Assembly: GCA_026416375.1 (NCBI GenBank)
Contig: JAOAFI010000006.1
Span: forward strand, 1-33,645
Source of the DNA: Patescibacteria group bacterium
GTDB lineage: Bacteria > Patescibacteriota > Microgenomatia > UBA1406 > GWC2-37-13
DNA: 33,645 nt
Direction: 5' to 3'
Position 1 is the first letter of the stretch, and every line of letters begins with the position of its first letter. The notes beneath the pieces are model-generated. The model did no database searches. It had not been told where the DNA came from and worked only from the letters and a program-made list of their open reading frames with translations. The position numbers and the translations under genes are program-made. Below, one piece after another: positions 23,742 to 30,523 of the stretch.

Positions 23742-24291
23742 TCACGCCTTCATCGGCAGAAATCAAAAACCCTTCTTTTTGTTTTGCTAAAACAATCATT
23801 TCAAAATCAGCAACACTGTCTAAAAAACCATATCTTGTTGCTTTTCTGTATCTTTCTCTAAAACGATGAATAAATTCGCCTATTTTTATTTGAAATTCTT
23901 TTTTATTTTTAATTTCTTTTCCTAAAAAATTTTTTGCTGTATTTTCAATTTCTTCTTCAGCAATGTTTAAACCTCTATAAGATCTTTCTCTTGTTTCGCT
24001 AACAATCTTTTCAATAACAAAAGAGGAGAATAAAATTTTTGAAAAATCTGGAGATTCGATATTTATTAAAGATAAAAAATCTATAGCTATTTCTTTTTCT
24101 TTATTTTCTTTAAAAAAACTTAAAAATTCTTCTGTTGTTTTTGGTGTCATAAAAAAATCGGCTTTTTTGTTTTTTTTTGCTTCTTTTATCAACTTAGAAA
24201 AATTTTTTATTACTTCATTTGTTGTTTTTCCAAGATTAAAACCCGCCTGCATGTTAAAAAAAACATTTGTATCGATTATAAATTTTTCCAT
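23629..24291 (-). CDS. Protein-only RNase P, HARP family (RNA ligase partner/PIN-like)
   Basis: A homologue of Aquifex RNase P, a small PIN-like metallonuclease that removes tRNA 5' leaders without RNA. From ATG 24291 the protein has 220 residues. D7 (FIIDTNVF), D158 and D162 (GFLDSVADFE) and D180 (ISADEGVIRWG) match the catalytic Asp spacing of the Aquifex enzyme as I remember it (7, 138, 142, 160), with 20 extra residues before the second pair. The family stretches SYRGLNIAEEE and FIHRFRERYRKATRYGFLDS are also present. The earlier in-frame ATG (24351) lies inside dnaN and is rejected. The gene starts 4 bases after the dnaN stop, so it belongs to the dnaA-dnaN transcription unit. Confidence 0.88.
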   Translation of the reverse strand: MEKFIIDTNVFFNMQAGFNLGKTTNEVIKNFSKLIKEAKKNKKADFFMTPKTTEEFLSFFKENKEKEIAIDFLSLINIESPDFSKILFSSFVIEKIVSETRERSYRGLNIAEEEIENTAKNFLGKEIKNKKEFQIKIGEFIHRFRERYRKATRYGFLDSVADFEMIVLAKQKEGFLISADEGVIRWGRIFGAKEMHPLIFLKHFQFLLRSHQEQAEIKNQ

Positions 24292-24295
24292 TTTT

Positions 24296-25399
24296 TCATT
24301 CTTGAATTCTAACAGGCATAATAATGTGTAAAAAATTATCATTTCCAACAATCTTAAAAACTGTTGGCGAATCTTGTCTTAAAAATTCAATTTTTATTTT
24401 TTCTGAATTTGTTTTTGTTAAAAAATCAATCAAAAATTTAGAATTAAAAGCTATTTTTATTGGTTCTCCTTTTACTTCCGCTTCTTGAGTGCTTATATTT
24501 TCGTTTTTACCCCCTGTTTTTGGAATTATTTTAATTAAATTTTTTTCAACATCAAACAAAACAATGTTTGAAAACTCTCTGGCAAAAATTGAGGCTAATT
24601 TTATATTTCTTAAAAAATCTTCTCGATCAACAATAACTTCTGTTGTTTTTTGTTTTGGTATTACTCTTTCGTATGGAGGATATTCTCCCTCAATTATTCT
24701 TGTTGAAAATTGGTCGGTGTCTATACAAAAAGTAAAAACTTTGTCCTTTTCGTTAAAATAAAAATCAATTTCTTCTTTGTTTTCAGAAACTTTTAAAACT
24801 TCATTAAAAAAAACCGAGGGTATTATTGCTGAAGAAATAGGAAATTTAACATCAAAAGAATATAAAGAAAGCCTAAAACCATCGGTAGCAACAATTTGCG
24901 TTGTTTCATCAACTGTATCAAAATTTATTCCTGTCAAAACAGGTCTAGATTCATCGTTTGATGAGGCAAAACAAACAAGAGGAAAAGCCTGTTTTAGATT
25001 TTTAATATTTATTTTTTCTTGTTTTAAGTTTTTATCTATTTTAATAATTGGAAATTCATCTGTTTTTATTATTGAAAATTCTCCTTTGTTTTTTTCTGAG
25101 GAAATAATTATTGTTTTTTCTTTAATTAAAAAATCTATTTCTTCTTGAGATATAAGAGACAAAAACTCAATTATTTTTTTTGGTTCTATAACAAAATAAA
25201 AGTCTTTTTCTTCTTCTTTATTTTTTATTTTAATTTCTCCTTTATAATAAAAATTAAGATTAGTTGAGTAAAAATATAAAATATTGTTTTCTTTTTTTAA
25301 AAAAATTCCCTGGAGAATATTTGATGATGATATTCTTTGATTTATAAATTTTGAGGCCAAGTTTATTTTTTCAAGAAAAATACTTTTATTTATTTTCAT
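24296..25399 (-). CDS. dnaN: DNA polymerase III sliding clamp, beta subunit
   Basis: The processivity clamp of replication, 367 residues, with the three-domain DnaN pattern: SRPVLTGINFD and QIVATDGFRLSLYSF in the middle domain, IIEGEYPPYERVIP at its end, and the C-terminal LHIIMPVRIQE (clamp ends usually read MPVR). It follows dnaA on the same strand after a 120-base spacer containing DnaA-box-like sites. TATATT (25412-25407) is 7 nt before the ATG, so it could be expressed from its own leaderless promoter. It ends in TGA, 4 bases before the HARP start. Confidence 0.96.
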   Translation of the reverse strand: MKINKSIFLEKINLASKFINQRISSSNILQGIFLKKENNILYFYSTNLNFYYKGEIKIKNKEEEKDFYFVIEPKKIIEFLSLISQEEIDFLIKEKTIIISSEKNKGEFSIIKTDEFPIIKIDKNLKQEKINIKNLKQAFPLVCFASSNDESRPVLTGINFDTVDETTQIVATDGFRLSLYSFDVKFPISSAIIPSVFFNEVLKVSENKEEIDFYFNEKDKVFTFCIDTDQFSTRIIEGEYPPYERVIPKQKTTEVIVDREDFLRNIKLASIFAREFSNIVLFDVEKNLIKIIPKTGGKNENISTQEAEVKGEPIKIAFNSKFLIDFLTKTNSEKIKIEFLRQDSPTVFKIVGNDNFLHIIMPVRIQE

Positions 25400-25519
25400 T
25401 TTTTAGAATATAAATTTATAATTAGTAATAATAGTCTTTGTGTATAAGTGTATAAAAACAAATTAAGATTTTCAAGACAAAACAAATAAGAAAAAAAAAC
25501 TGTGGAAACAGTGTTTTTT
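25400..25519. other. Candidate replication origin between dnaA and dnaN
   Basis: The spacer is extremely A+T-rich and holds three sites close to the DnaA box TTWTNCACA on the minus strand: TTATACACA (25447-25439, full match), TTATACACT (25455-25447, one mismatch) and GTTTCCACA (25509-25501, one mismatch). The last lies in a short hairpin ACTGT-GGAA-ACAGT (25499-25512) followed on the minus strand by a T-run, which may also end dnaA transcripts. Two perfect boxes lie on the other side of dnaA. Origins commonly flank dnaA, but GC skew was not computed, so the call is tentative. Confidence 0.55.
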
Positions 25520-26866
25520 TTATGTTGATAGATTAAGAGAACGGATTATATCATCAATCTCTTTTTTAAATTCTGGGTTTTTCATAATAAGTTTTGAAAT
25601 TTTTTCTTCAGCATGAAGAACAGTGGTATGATCTTTTCTTTTCAGTTCAAAAGCAACCTCAACAAGCTTAAGACCAAGCTTTTTTCTTAAAAGATACATT
25701 GCTATTTGTCTTGGCAAGACCAAAGACTCTTTTCTTTCTGGACTTTTAAGATGAGATATTTTTACATTATAATAATTAGCAACCGATTTAATAATTTCTG
25801 AAGGAGTTATTTTTTTATTTTGGTTTTGTTTTTTGTTTTTTGAAAAAAAATCTTCAACAGATTCTAAATCAACAACGTCTTTTTTGCCTAAAATATTAGC
25901 ATATATTGATAATAATGTTCCTTCAAGAGCTCTGCTGTCTTCTATTTTTTCAGCAATTATTTTGGCTGCTTCAATATCAAGGTTTATGTTCTTTTCTTTA
26001 GCTTTAATAAGAAGAATGGCTGAACGAAGCTCAAAATCAGGAGGCTGAATATCAATTATTAATCCTCCAGAAAATCTAGACCTAAGTCTGTCTTCAAGGT
26101 TTTTTATTAATTCTGGGGGCTTGTCTGATGTAAGAATGATTTGTCCGCCGGAGGAGACAATTGAATTAAATGTATGAAAAAATTCTTCCTGAACATGAAT
26201 TTTTCCAGCAATAAACTGAATATCATCAATAATTAACAAATCAAGAGATCGGTATTTTTTTCTAAATTTTTGAGTCGTTTTTTCTCTTATTGATTCAATG
26301 AGTTCGTTGGTAAAATTGTCGCCTGGACAAAAGTAAACTTTTTTATTTTTGTTTTTTTCTAATATTTTTTTTCCAACCGCTTGAGCTAAATGAGTTTTTC
26401 CAACACCAACACCGCCATATAGAAAAAGAGGATTGTATGCTGTTCCTAAATTATTAACAACCGCCTGAGCAGCGGCATATGCTACTTGATTTGTTGGTGA
26501 AACAGCAAAATTCTCAAAACTGTATTTTTTGTTTATTCCAGATTTTAAAAAAACATCTTCAAGGTTTGGTTCAAAAGACAGAAGAGGAGCAGGTGCTTGT
26601 TTTGGTGTTTTTTTTGAAGATTCAATAATAGCAAAACTGACTTTTAGTTTTTTTTTAAAAATTAAAAAAATTTTTTCTTCTATTTCTTTTGATTTTGGTT
26701 CTAAAAATTTTTTTATTCCAAAGCTATTACATCCAATAATTATTTGTTCTTCTTTTATTTCAATAAGTTTTGTTTGTTTAATAATTGAAAATAAAACCGA
26801 GCTTTTATCAATATAATTTTCTAGTTTTGTTAAAAAATCACTCCAAAAAGAAGATAATAAAGACAT
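25520..26866 (-). CDS. dnaA: Chromosomal replication initiator DnaA
   Basis: The origin-binding AAA+ protein, 448 residues. Domain I is at the N-terminus (FWSDFLTKLENYI), followed by a short linker rich in Pro/Lys; domain III has KYSFENFAVSPTNQVAYAAA, Walker A GGVGVGKTH (151-159) and Walker B LLIIDDIQF (210-218); domain IV ends with the box-binding signature KRKDHTTVLHAEEKI, where KRK replaces the usual GGR. Its promoter carries two perfect DnaA boxes at the transcription start, so it is probably autoregulated. It lies at the head of dnaA-dnaN-HARP on the minus strand. Confidence 0.97.
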   Translation of the reverse strand: MSLLSSFWSDFLTKLENYIDKSSVLFSIIKQTKLIEIKEEQIIIGCNSFGIKKFLEPKSKEIEEKIFLIFKKKLKVSFAIIESSKKTPKQAPAPLLSFEPNLEDVFLKSGINKKYSFENFAVSPTNQVAYAAAQAVVNNLGTAYNPLFLYGGVGVGKTHLAQAVGKKILEKNKNKKVYFCPGDNFTNELIESIREKTTQKFRKKYRSLDLLIIDDIQFIAGKIHVQEEFFHTFNSIVSSGGQIILTSDKPPELIKNLEDRLRSRFSGGLIIDIQPPDFELRSAILLIKAKEKNINLDIEAAKIIAEKIEDSRALEGTLLSIYANILGKKDVVDLESVEDFFSKNKKQNQNKKITPSEIIKSVANYYNVKISHLKSPERKESLVLPRQIAMYLLRKKLGLKLVEVAFELKRKDHTTVLHAEEKISKLIMKNPEFKKEIDDIIRSLNLST

Positions 26867-26876
26867 ATTTTTTTAT

Positions 26877-26933
26877 TGTGGATAACTTATCCACAAATAA
26901 TAAACAATTAAACATTTTTTGTCAAGACAAAAA
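26877..26933 (-). promoter_or_regulatory. dnaA promoter with paired DnaA boxes and an -35 palindrome
   Basis: On the minus strand TTGACA (26925-26920) and TATTAT (26902-26897) are 17 nt apart. Immediately downstream, around the start site, TGTGGATAA (26877-26885) and TTATCCACA (26887-26895) are perfect DnaA boxes in opposite orientation, 1 nt apart. A second perfect inverted repeat, TTTTTGTC-AA-GACAAAAA (26916-26933), covers the -35 and could be an operator for another factor. The layout predicts repression of dnaA by its own product. The leader would be about 23-25 nt. Confidence 0.8.
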
Positions 26934-26935
26934 CA

Positions 26936-26964
26936 TTGATTTTTTATTTATAATATGATATTAT
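26936..26964 (+). promoter_or_regulatory. Promoter of the Xer-like gene, leaderless
   Basis: TTGATT (26936-26941) and TATTAT (26959-26964) are 17 nt apart on the plus strand, and the ATG follows 8 nt after the -10. Transcription should start at or within two bases of the A of ATG. It faces away from the dnaA promoter with only 2 bases between the dnaA -35 palindrome and this -35. Confidence 0.65.
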
Positions 26965-26972
26965 AGGTTATT

Positions 26973-27833
26973 ATGGATAATTTTTTGATGCCAAACCTTT
27001 TAAAAAAATTTATAAAAAATCTAGAAAACCAAAATAAATCATCTTTTACAATAATTGCCTACAAAAAAGATATAGAACAATTTATTGGTTTTTTAACAAG
27101 CAAGGACATTAATGATATAAGAGAGGTAAAAAAAGAAAATATAGTCGATTTTATTAACAAACTTATTTCAGAAAATTATACAAAAAAATCAGCTTCAAGA
27201 AAATTAAATTCAATAAGAACTTTTTTTAGATTTTTAAAAAACGAAGGAATAATTGATTATAATCCATCAATTGATGTTTCTCACCCAAAGTATAACCATA
27301 CTCCTCCAAGGATTTTTTCAAAAATGGAATATAGAGCTCTTCGTGATATTGCCAAAGAAGATCCAAGGACATATGCTTTAGTTGAAATTCTTCTTCAAAC
27401 AGGAATGAGAATAGGCGAATTAGCAAATCTTAAAATAAAAGATATTGGCGAAAAGACAATAAAGGTTTCTTCATACGGAAAGAACCCAGAAAGAGAAATT
27501 CCTCTGATTAAATCTGTAAAAAAAGCAATTGATGATTATTTACAAACAAGACCACAATCAAAAGAAGAAAGGCTTTTTATTACAAGAACAGGCAAGCCTC
27601 TTTTAATAAGAAACATTCGCCAAATTATTTCAAGATGTTTTCAAGAAGTTGGAATCGAAAAAGCAACCGTTAACGATCTTAGAAACACTTTTATTGCTCA
27701 TCAACTTCAAAATGGCGCCTCAATTGATTACATTGCTAAACTTGTTGGTCACAAAAGACTTTCCTCAACAGAACGTTTTCTTGATCTTATAAAAGAAGAA
27801 ACAAAAAGAAAAGAAAGCCTAGGAGAGTTATAA
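26973..27833 (+). CDS. XerC/D-like tyrosine recombinase fold, catalytic Tyr replaced by Phe
   Basis: A protein of 286 residues with both domains of the family: an N-terminal SAM-like core-binding domain (about 5-100, SSFTIIAYKKDIEQFIGFL, SASRKLNSIRTFFRFLK) and a catalytic domain (110-286). R146 (TGMRIGEL), K170 (SSYGK), R237 (DLRNTF) and H260 (VGHKRL) are in place. Two key residues are not: the first His of the HxLR motif is N234, and the nucleophilic Tyr expected 9 residues after H260 is F269 (STERFLDL, codon TTT). No Tyr follows that could replace it. The protein should still bind DNA but not cleave it by the normal mechanism. It is divergent from dnaA at the candidate origin. A real enzyme with a shifted nucleophile cannot be excluded. 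Confidence 0.85.
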   Translation: MDNFLMPNLLKKFIKNLENQNKSSFTIIAYKKDIEQFIGFLTSKDINDIREVKKENIVDFINKLISENYTKKSASRKLNSIRTFFRFLKNEGIIDYNPSIDVSHPKYNHTPPRIFSKMEYRALRDIAKEDPRTYALVEILLQTGMRIGELANLKIKDIGEKTIKVSSYGKNPEREIPLIKSVKKAIDDYLQTRPQSKEERLFITRTGKPLLIRNIRQIISRCFQEVGIEKATVNDLRNTFIAHQLQNGASIDYIAKLVGHKRLSSTERFLDLIKEETKRKESLGEL

Positions 27834-27867
27834 TATAAAATTAAAAACTCAAAAATAAAAAAACAAT

Positions 27868-27922
27868 AAAACTCGCTAAACTTTATAAGCTCTCTAAACT
27901 AATAAATTTTTAATAAATTAAT
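27868..27922. repeat. Imperfect intergenic repeat, copy 2
   Basis: It starts AAAACTCGCTAAACTTTATA and continues to TAATTTATTAAAAATT read on the other strand, matching copy 1 at 2153-2244 in sequence and order with small gaps. It lies in the spacer 27834-28225, which otherwise holds A/T-rich DNA, the heptamer array and tRNA-Ala, and no protein gene that I can support. Confidence 0.45.
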
Positions 27923-27979
27923 TTTTATTCAATAGATTAATAATAAATAGTTAATAATGAATAACGTTATACATTAAGT

Positions 27980-28021
27980 GTTAGATGTTAGGTGTTAGAA
28001 GTTAGTTGTTGGTTGTTGGTT
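27980..28021 (+). repeat. Degenerate heptamer tandem array upstream of tRNA-Ala
   Basis: Six consecutive 7-base units in perfect register: GTTAGAT, GTTAGGT, GTTAGAA, GTTAGTT, GTTGGTT, GTTGGTT, followed by a partial GTTTTTA. The strand is G/T-rich, unlike the surrounding sequence. The last units supply TTG triplets where the -35 of the tRNA promoter should lie (TTGTTG at 28006-28011, 18 nt before TATAAT at 28030-28035). Confidence 0.7.
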
Positions 28022-28055
28022 GTTTTTAGTATAATAATAAAAACTTTTTTTAATT

Positions 28056-28129
28056 GGGCCCGTAGTTCAGTTGGCTAGAACGCTTGGCTGGCAGTCAAGA
28101 GATCAGGGGTTCGAGTCCCCTCGGGTCCA
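28056..28129 (+). tRNA. tRNA-Ala, anticodon GGC
   Basis: Acceptor GGGCCCG (28056-28062) pairs with CGGGTCC (28122-28128) and contains the G3-U70 pair that identifies alanine tRNAs; discriminator A28129, CCA not encoded. D arm GTTC/GAAC, anticodon arm CTTGG-CTGGCAG-TCAAG with GGC at 28089-28091, T arm AGGGG-TTCGAGT-CCCCT. All arms pair regularly, in contrast to the CAU tRNA. TATAAT at 28030-28035 predicts a leader of about 14 nt. Confidence 0.95.
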
Positions 28130-28225
28130 CTTTTTAAAAAACTTTCTTTTATAAAGCTCCAAAAACATATTTTTGTTGGATATAATCCATTGAAATATTA
28201 AGTCGTAAATATTAAATATTAAAAA

Positions 28226-28927
28226 ATGTCCTCTTTTTCTAGTTTTCCAAAAAACGAAAAACCAAGAGAAAGAATGATTAATTATGGGGTGGAGTTTTTA
28301 TCATTAACAGAGCTTTTTGCCCTAATTTTTAGTAGGGGAATAAAAAATTTTTCAGTAATTGATATTTCTCAGAGATTAATTAGTCATTTTGGTTCTTTAG
28401 ATAAAATAAAAGAAGCCTCAATTGAAGATTTAAAAAAAATTAAAGGTATTGGTTTAACCAAAGCCTGCCAAATAAAAGCTTGTTTTGAGATTGGCCGGCG
28501 TTTGTATCAAGAAGAAAAAACAAAACAAAAAAAATCAAGTTTTTCCAATAAAAAATTTATTACTCCAAAAGATATTTTTTTACAAATAAAAAAAAGACTA
28601 GTTAACTATTATAAAGAGCATCTTTTTGTTGTTTGTTTGACAAATTATAATGATATTATTTGTGTTGAAGAAGTAAGCCGGGGGACTCTTAATCAAAACC
28701 TTGTTCATCCCAGAGAGGTTTTTGAAACAGCCATAAAAAATCATTCGGCTCAGATAATTTTAGCCCACAATCATCCATCAGAGGTTTTAGAACCATCAAA
28801 AGAAGACATTTTAATTACGAAAAAATTGCTTGAGGCAGGAAAAATAATGGGAATTGAGATAATTGACCATTTAATTATTGGAAAAAATGACTATTTTAGT
28901 ATGGCAGAGAAGAAAATATTAATTTAA
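28226..28927 (+). CDS. radC: RadC family JAMM/MPN domain protein
   Basis: The protein has 233 residues. The N-terminus has the RadC start (NEKPRERMINYGVEFLSLTELFALIFSRG) and a helix-hairpin-helix DNA-binding unit (LKKIKGIGLTKACQIKA, 69-85). The C-terminal JAMM metalloprotease-like domain has H181-N-H183-PS and D194 with an upstream Glu (E131), the full zinc-binding set. The name suggests DNA repair, but the function of RadC is not settled. It overlaps the chorismate mutase gene tail to tail by 4 bases. Confidence 0.92.
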   Translation: MSSFSSFPKNEKPRERMINYGVEFLSLTELFALIFSRGIKNFSVIDISQRLISHFGSLDKIKEASIEDLKKIKGIGLTKACQIKACFEIGRRLYQEEKTKQKKSSFSNKKFITPKDIFLQIKKRLVNYYKEHLFVVCLTNYNDIICVEEVSRGTLNQNLVHPREVFETAIKNHSAQIILAHNHPSEVLEPSKEDILITKKLLEAGKIMGIEIIDHLIIGKNDYFSMAEKKILI

Positions 28928-29190
28928 AATTTTTTTTCTATTTTTAAAGAATAATCATGTATTGCTTGATAAATTTTTTTTATTAGGTTTTTGGATAATC
29001 CAATTTTTTCCCCTAAATCAGTCCTCGATTTAATTATTTCATTCCATCGTTTTTTATCAAGGGGAGGAAGGTTTAGTTTTTTCTTTAATTTGCCGATTTT
29101 TTTTACAACAAAAAAACGCTTGGATAGGGTTTTGATTAATTTTTCATCGATTTTATCAATTTGTTTTCGATAGTCTTCAAGTTTTTTCAT
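28924..29190 (-). CDS. Chorismate mutase, AroQ type, free-standing
   Basis: An all-helical protein of 88 residues with the AroQ pattern: LEDYRKQIDKIDEKLIKTLSKRF (first helix, with both Arg), VKKIGKLKKKLNLPPLDKKRWNEIIKSR (Lys and Asp/Arg near the active site) and KNLIKKIYQAIHDYSLKIE. It turns chorismate into prephenate for Phe/Tyr synthesis. The glutamate that usually follows the R of the second helix (RE) is W here, so activity may be altered. No other shikimate or aromatic genes are in the window, which is odd for a genome of this type; a fused or regulatory role elsewhere is possible. The spacer behind it, 29191-29403, holds only an A/T hairpin near 29272-29299. Confidence 0.8.
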   Translation of the reverse strand: MKKLEDYRKQIDKIDEKLIKTLSKRFFVVKKIGKLKKKLNLPPLDKKRWNEIIKSRTDLGEKIGLSKNLIKKIYQAIHDYSLKIEKKF

Positions 29191-29403
29191 AGGTTTTGAA
29201 CTTTGTGTCTTAAGTAATGATCAATAATTATAATAGTTTTATAAAATATTATTTAATTATTATAATTAATAAAGTTGTTTTTTTATTTAAAAAAACTTAG
29301 ACACTTTTTTAATTATTGTTTATTTATGTTTATTTTTTAGTTAATGAAGTTTTTATTTAAAAAAGCAACAATAAAAAAACAATTTAAAACCTTATTTATT
29401 TTT

Positions 29404-30501
29404 TTAACATGTTAATAAAAATTCTTTTAATATTTGATAATACTTTTCTAAGCTTTTTATATCAACCCATTCGTTGTTAATATGTGCTTCGCTTGATTTG
29501 GGTCTCCACATTATTACTGGTATATTGTATTTAGAAAAAAATCTTCCATCTGAAGCACCATGACCATAATGATAATTAAATTTGATTTTGTGTTTGTTTG
29601 CAATCTTTAAAAATTTTTTGATATAAAAATTATTAAGATCGTTAATAAGAGGATCTCCTTCAACAATAATTTGATAATGGGAATTTTTGTATTTTTTTAA
29701 AATTTTTTTTATTTTTTCAATTATTTTCGTTTTGTCATTTTTATTTATGAATCTAACATCTAAATAAGCTTCTGCGTAGTCGGGAACAACATTAGTAGCC
29801 ATTCCTCCATTAATTTTTCCTATATTAAGAGTATTTATCCACTTGTTTTTATTAAATTTTTTAGGAAATATTTTTTTAATTTCCATGAAAATATTTATTA
29901 TCTCTTCAATTGAATTTTTTCCTAACCAGGGCCGACTACCATGAGCAGATTTTCCTTTTGCGATAATTTTAAGATGTAGAACACCCTTTTCTTTTATTGT
30001 GATTTTGTGGTAAAAACCATCGTCTGGCAAAATTACGCATTTTGCTCTATAGCCAACATCTTCCACTAAATATCTAGTCCCATCAAATCCTCCTGTTTCT
30101 TCGTCACTAGTTATCATTAATGCGATTTTCTTATTTGTTTTTAATTCAATTAAATTCATAAAAACAACACACATTACCGCGATCTCGCTTTTCATATCCA
30201 TCGCACCACGTCCATATAATTTATTATTTTTAATCATAGGATTGAAGGCGTTTTGATATTTTGCAGGAACAACATCAATATGACCATTTAATATATAATC
30301 AAAAGACCTATCTTTGTTTTTTAAGTTTGTTATAACAAGGGATGGTTTTTTATTGCTTTTGTATTTATATATTTTTACTTTATTAAATTTTTTAAACATA
30401 TCACTTATGTATAAAAGAGCTTTATTCAATTCTTCATAATTATCGCTTGTAGTTTTAAATGAGATTAATTTTTTTGTGATCTCTATTATTTTTTCAATCA
30501 T
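29404..30501 (-). CDS. M20 family metallopeptidase/deacylase (ArgE/DapE-like)
   Basis: A two-zinc amidohydrolase of 365 residues that removes acyl groups or cleaves small peptides. Metal and catalytic residues are visible: H74-x-D76 (NGHIDVVP), D102 (GRGAMDMKS), E134-E135 (SDEETGG), D160-D161 (LPDDG) and a C-terminal His/Asp region (YGHGASDGRFF, then SSEAHINNEW). The dimerisation domain has SAHGSRPWLG (185-194). Biosynthetic ArgE/DapE and peptidases cannot be separated by eye. It is the last gene of the minus-strand operon, 22 bases after the putative ATP-grasp gene, so its substrate may be the product of, or a precursor to, that pathway. Confidence 0.9.
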   Translation of the reverse strand: MIEKIIEITKKLISFKTTSDNYEELNKALLYISDMFKKFNKVKIYKYKSNKKPSLVITNLKNKDRSFDYILNGHIDVVPAKYQNAFNPMIKNNKLYGRGAMDMKSEIAVMCVVFMNLIELKTNKKIALMITSDEETGGFDGTRYLVEDVGYRAKCVILPDDGFYHKITIKEKGVLHLKIIAKGKSAHGSRPWLGKNSIEEIINIFMEIKKIFPKKFNKNKWINTLNIGKINGGMATNVVPDYAEAYLDVRFINKNDKTKIIEKIKKILKKYKNSHYQIIVEGDPLINDLNNFYIKKFLKIANKHKIKFNYHYGHGASDGRFFSKYNIPVIMWRPKSSEAHINNEWVDIKSLEKYYQILKEFLLTC

Positions 30502-30523
30502 AATATTTTTTTAAATTAATAAA

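Noticed and set aside
27980-28021. CRISPR array
   Set aside because: Units are seven bases long with no spacers; no cas genes are present.
29272-29299. Terminator for the M20 operon
   Set aside because: The hairpin consists almost only of A/T pairs and lies more than 100 bases after the stop codon; too weak to claim.
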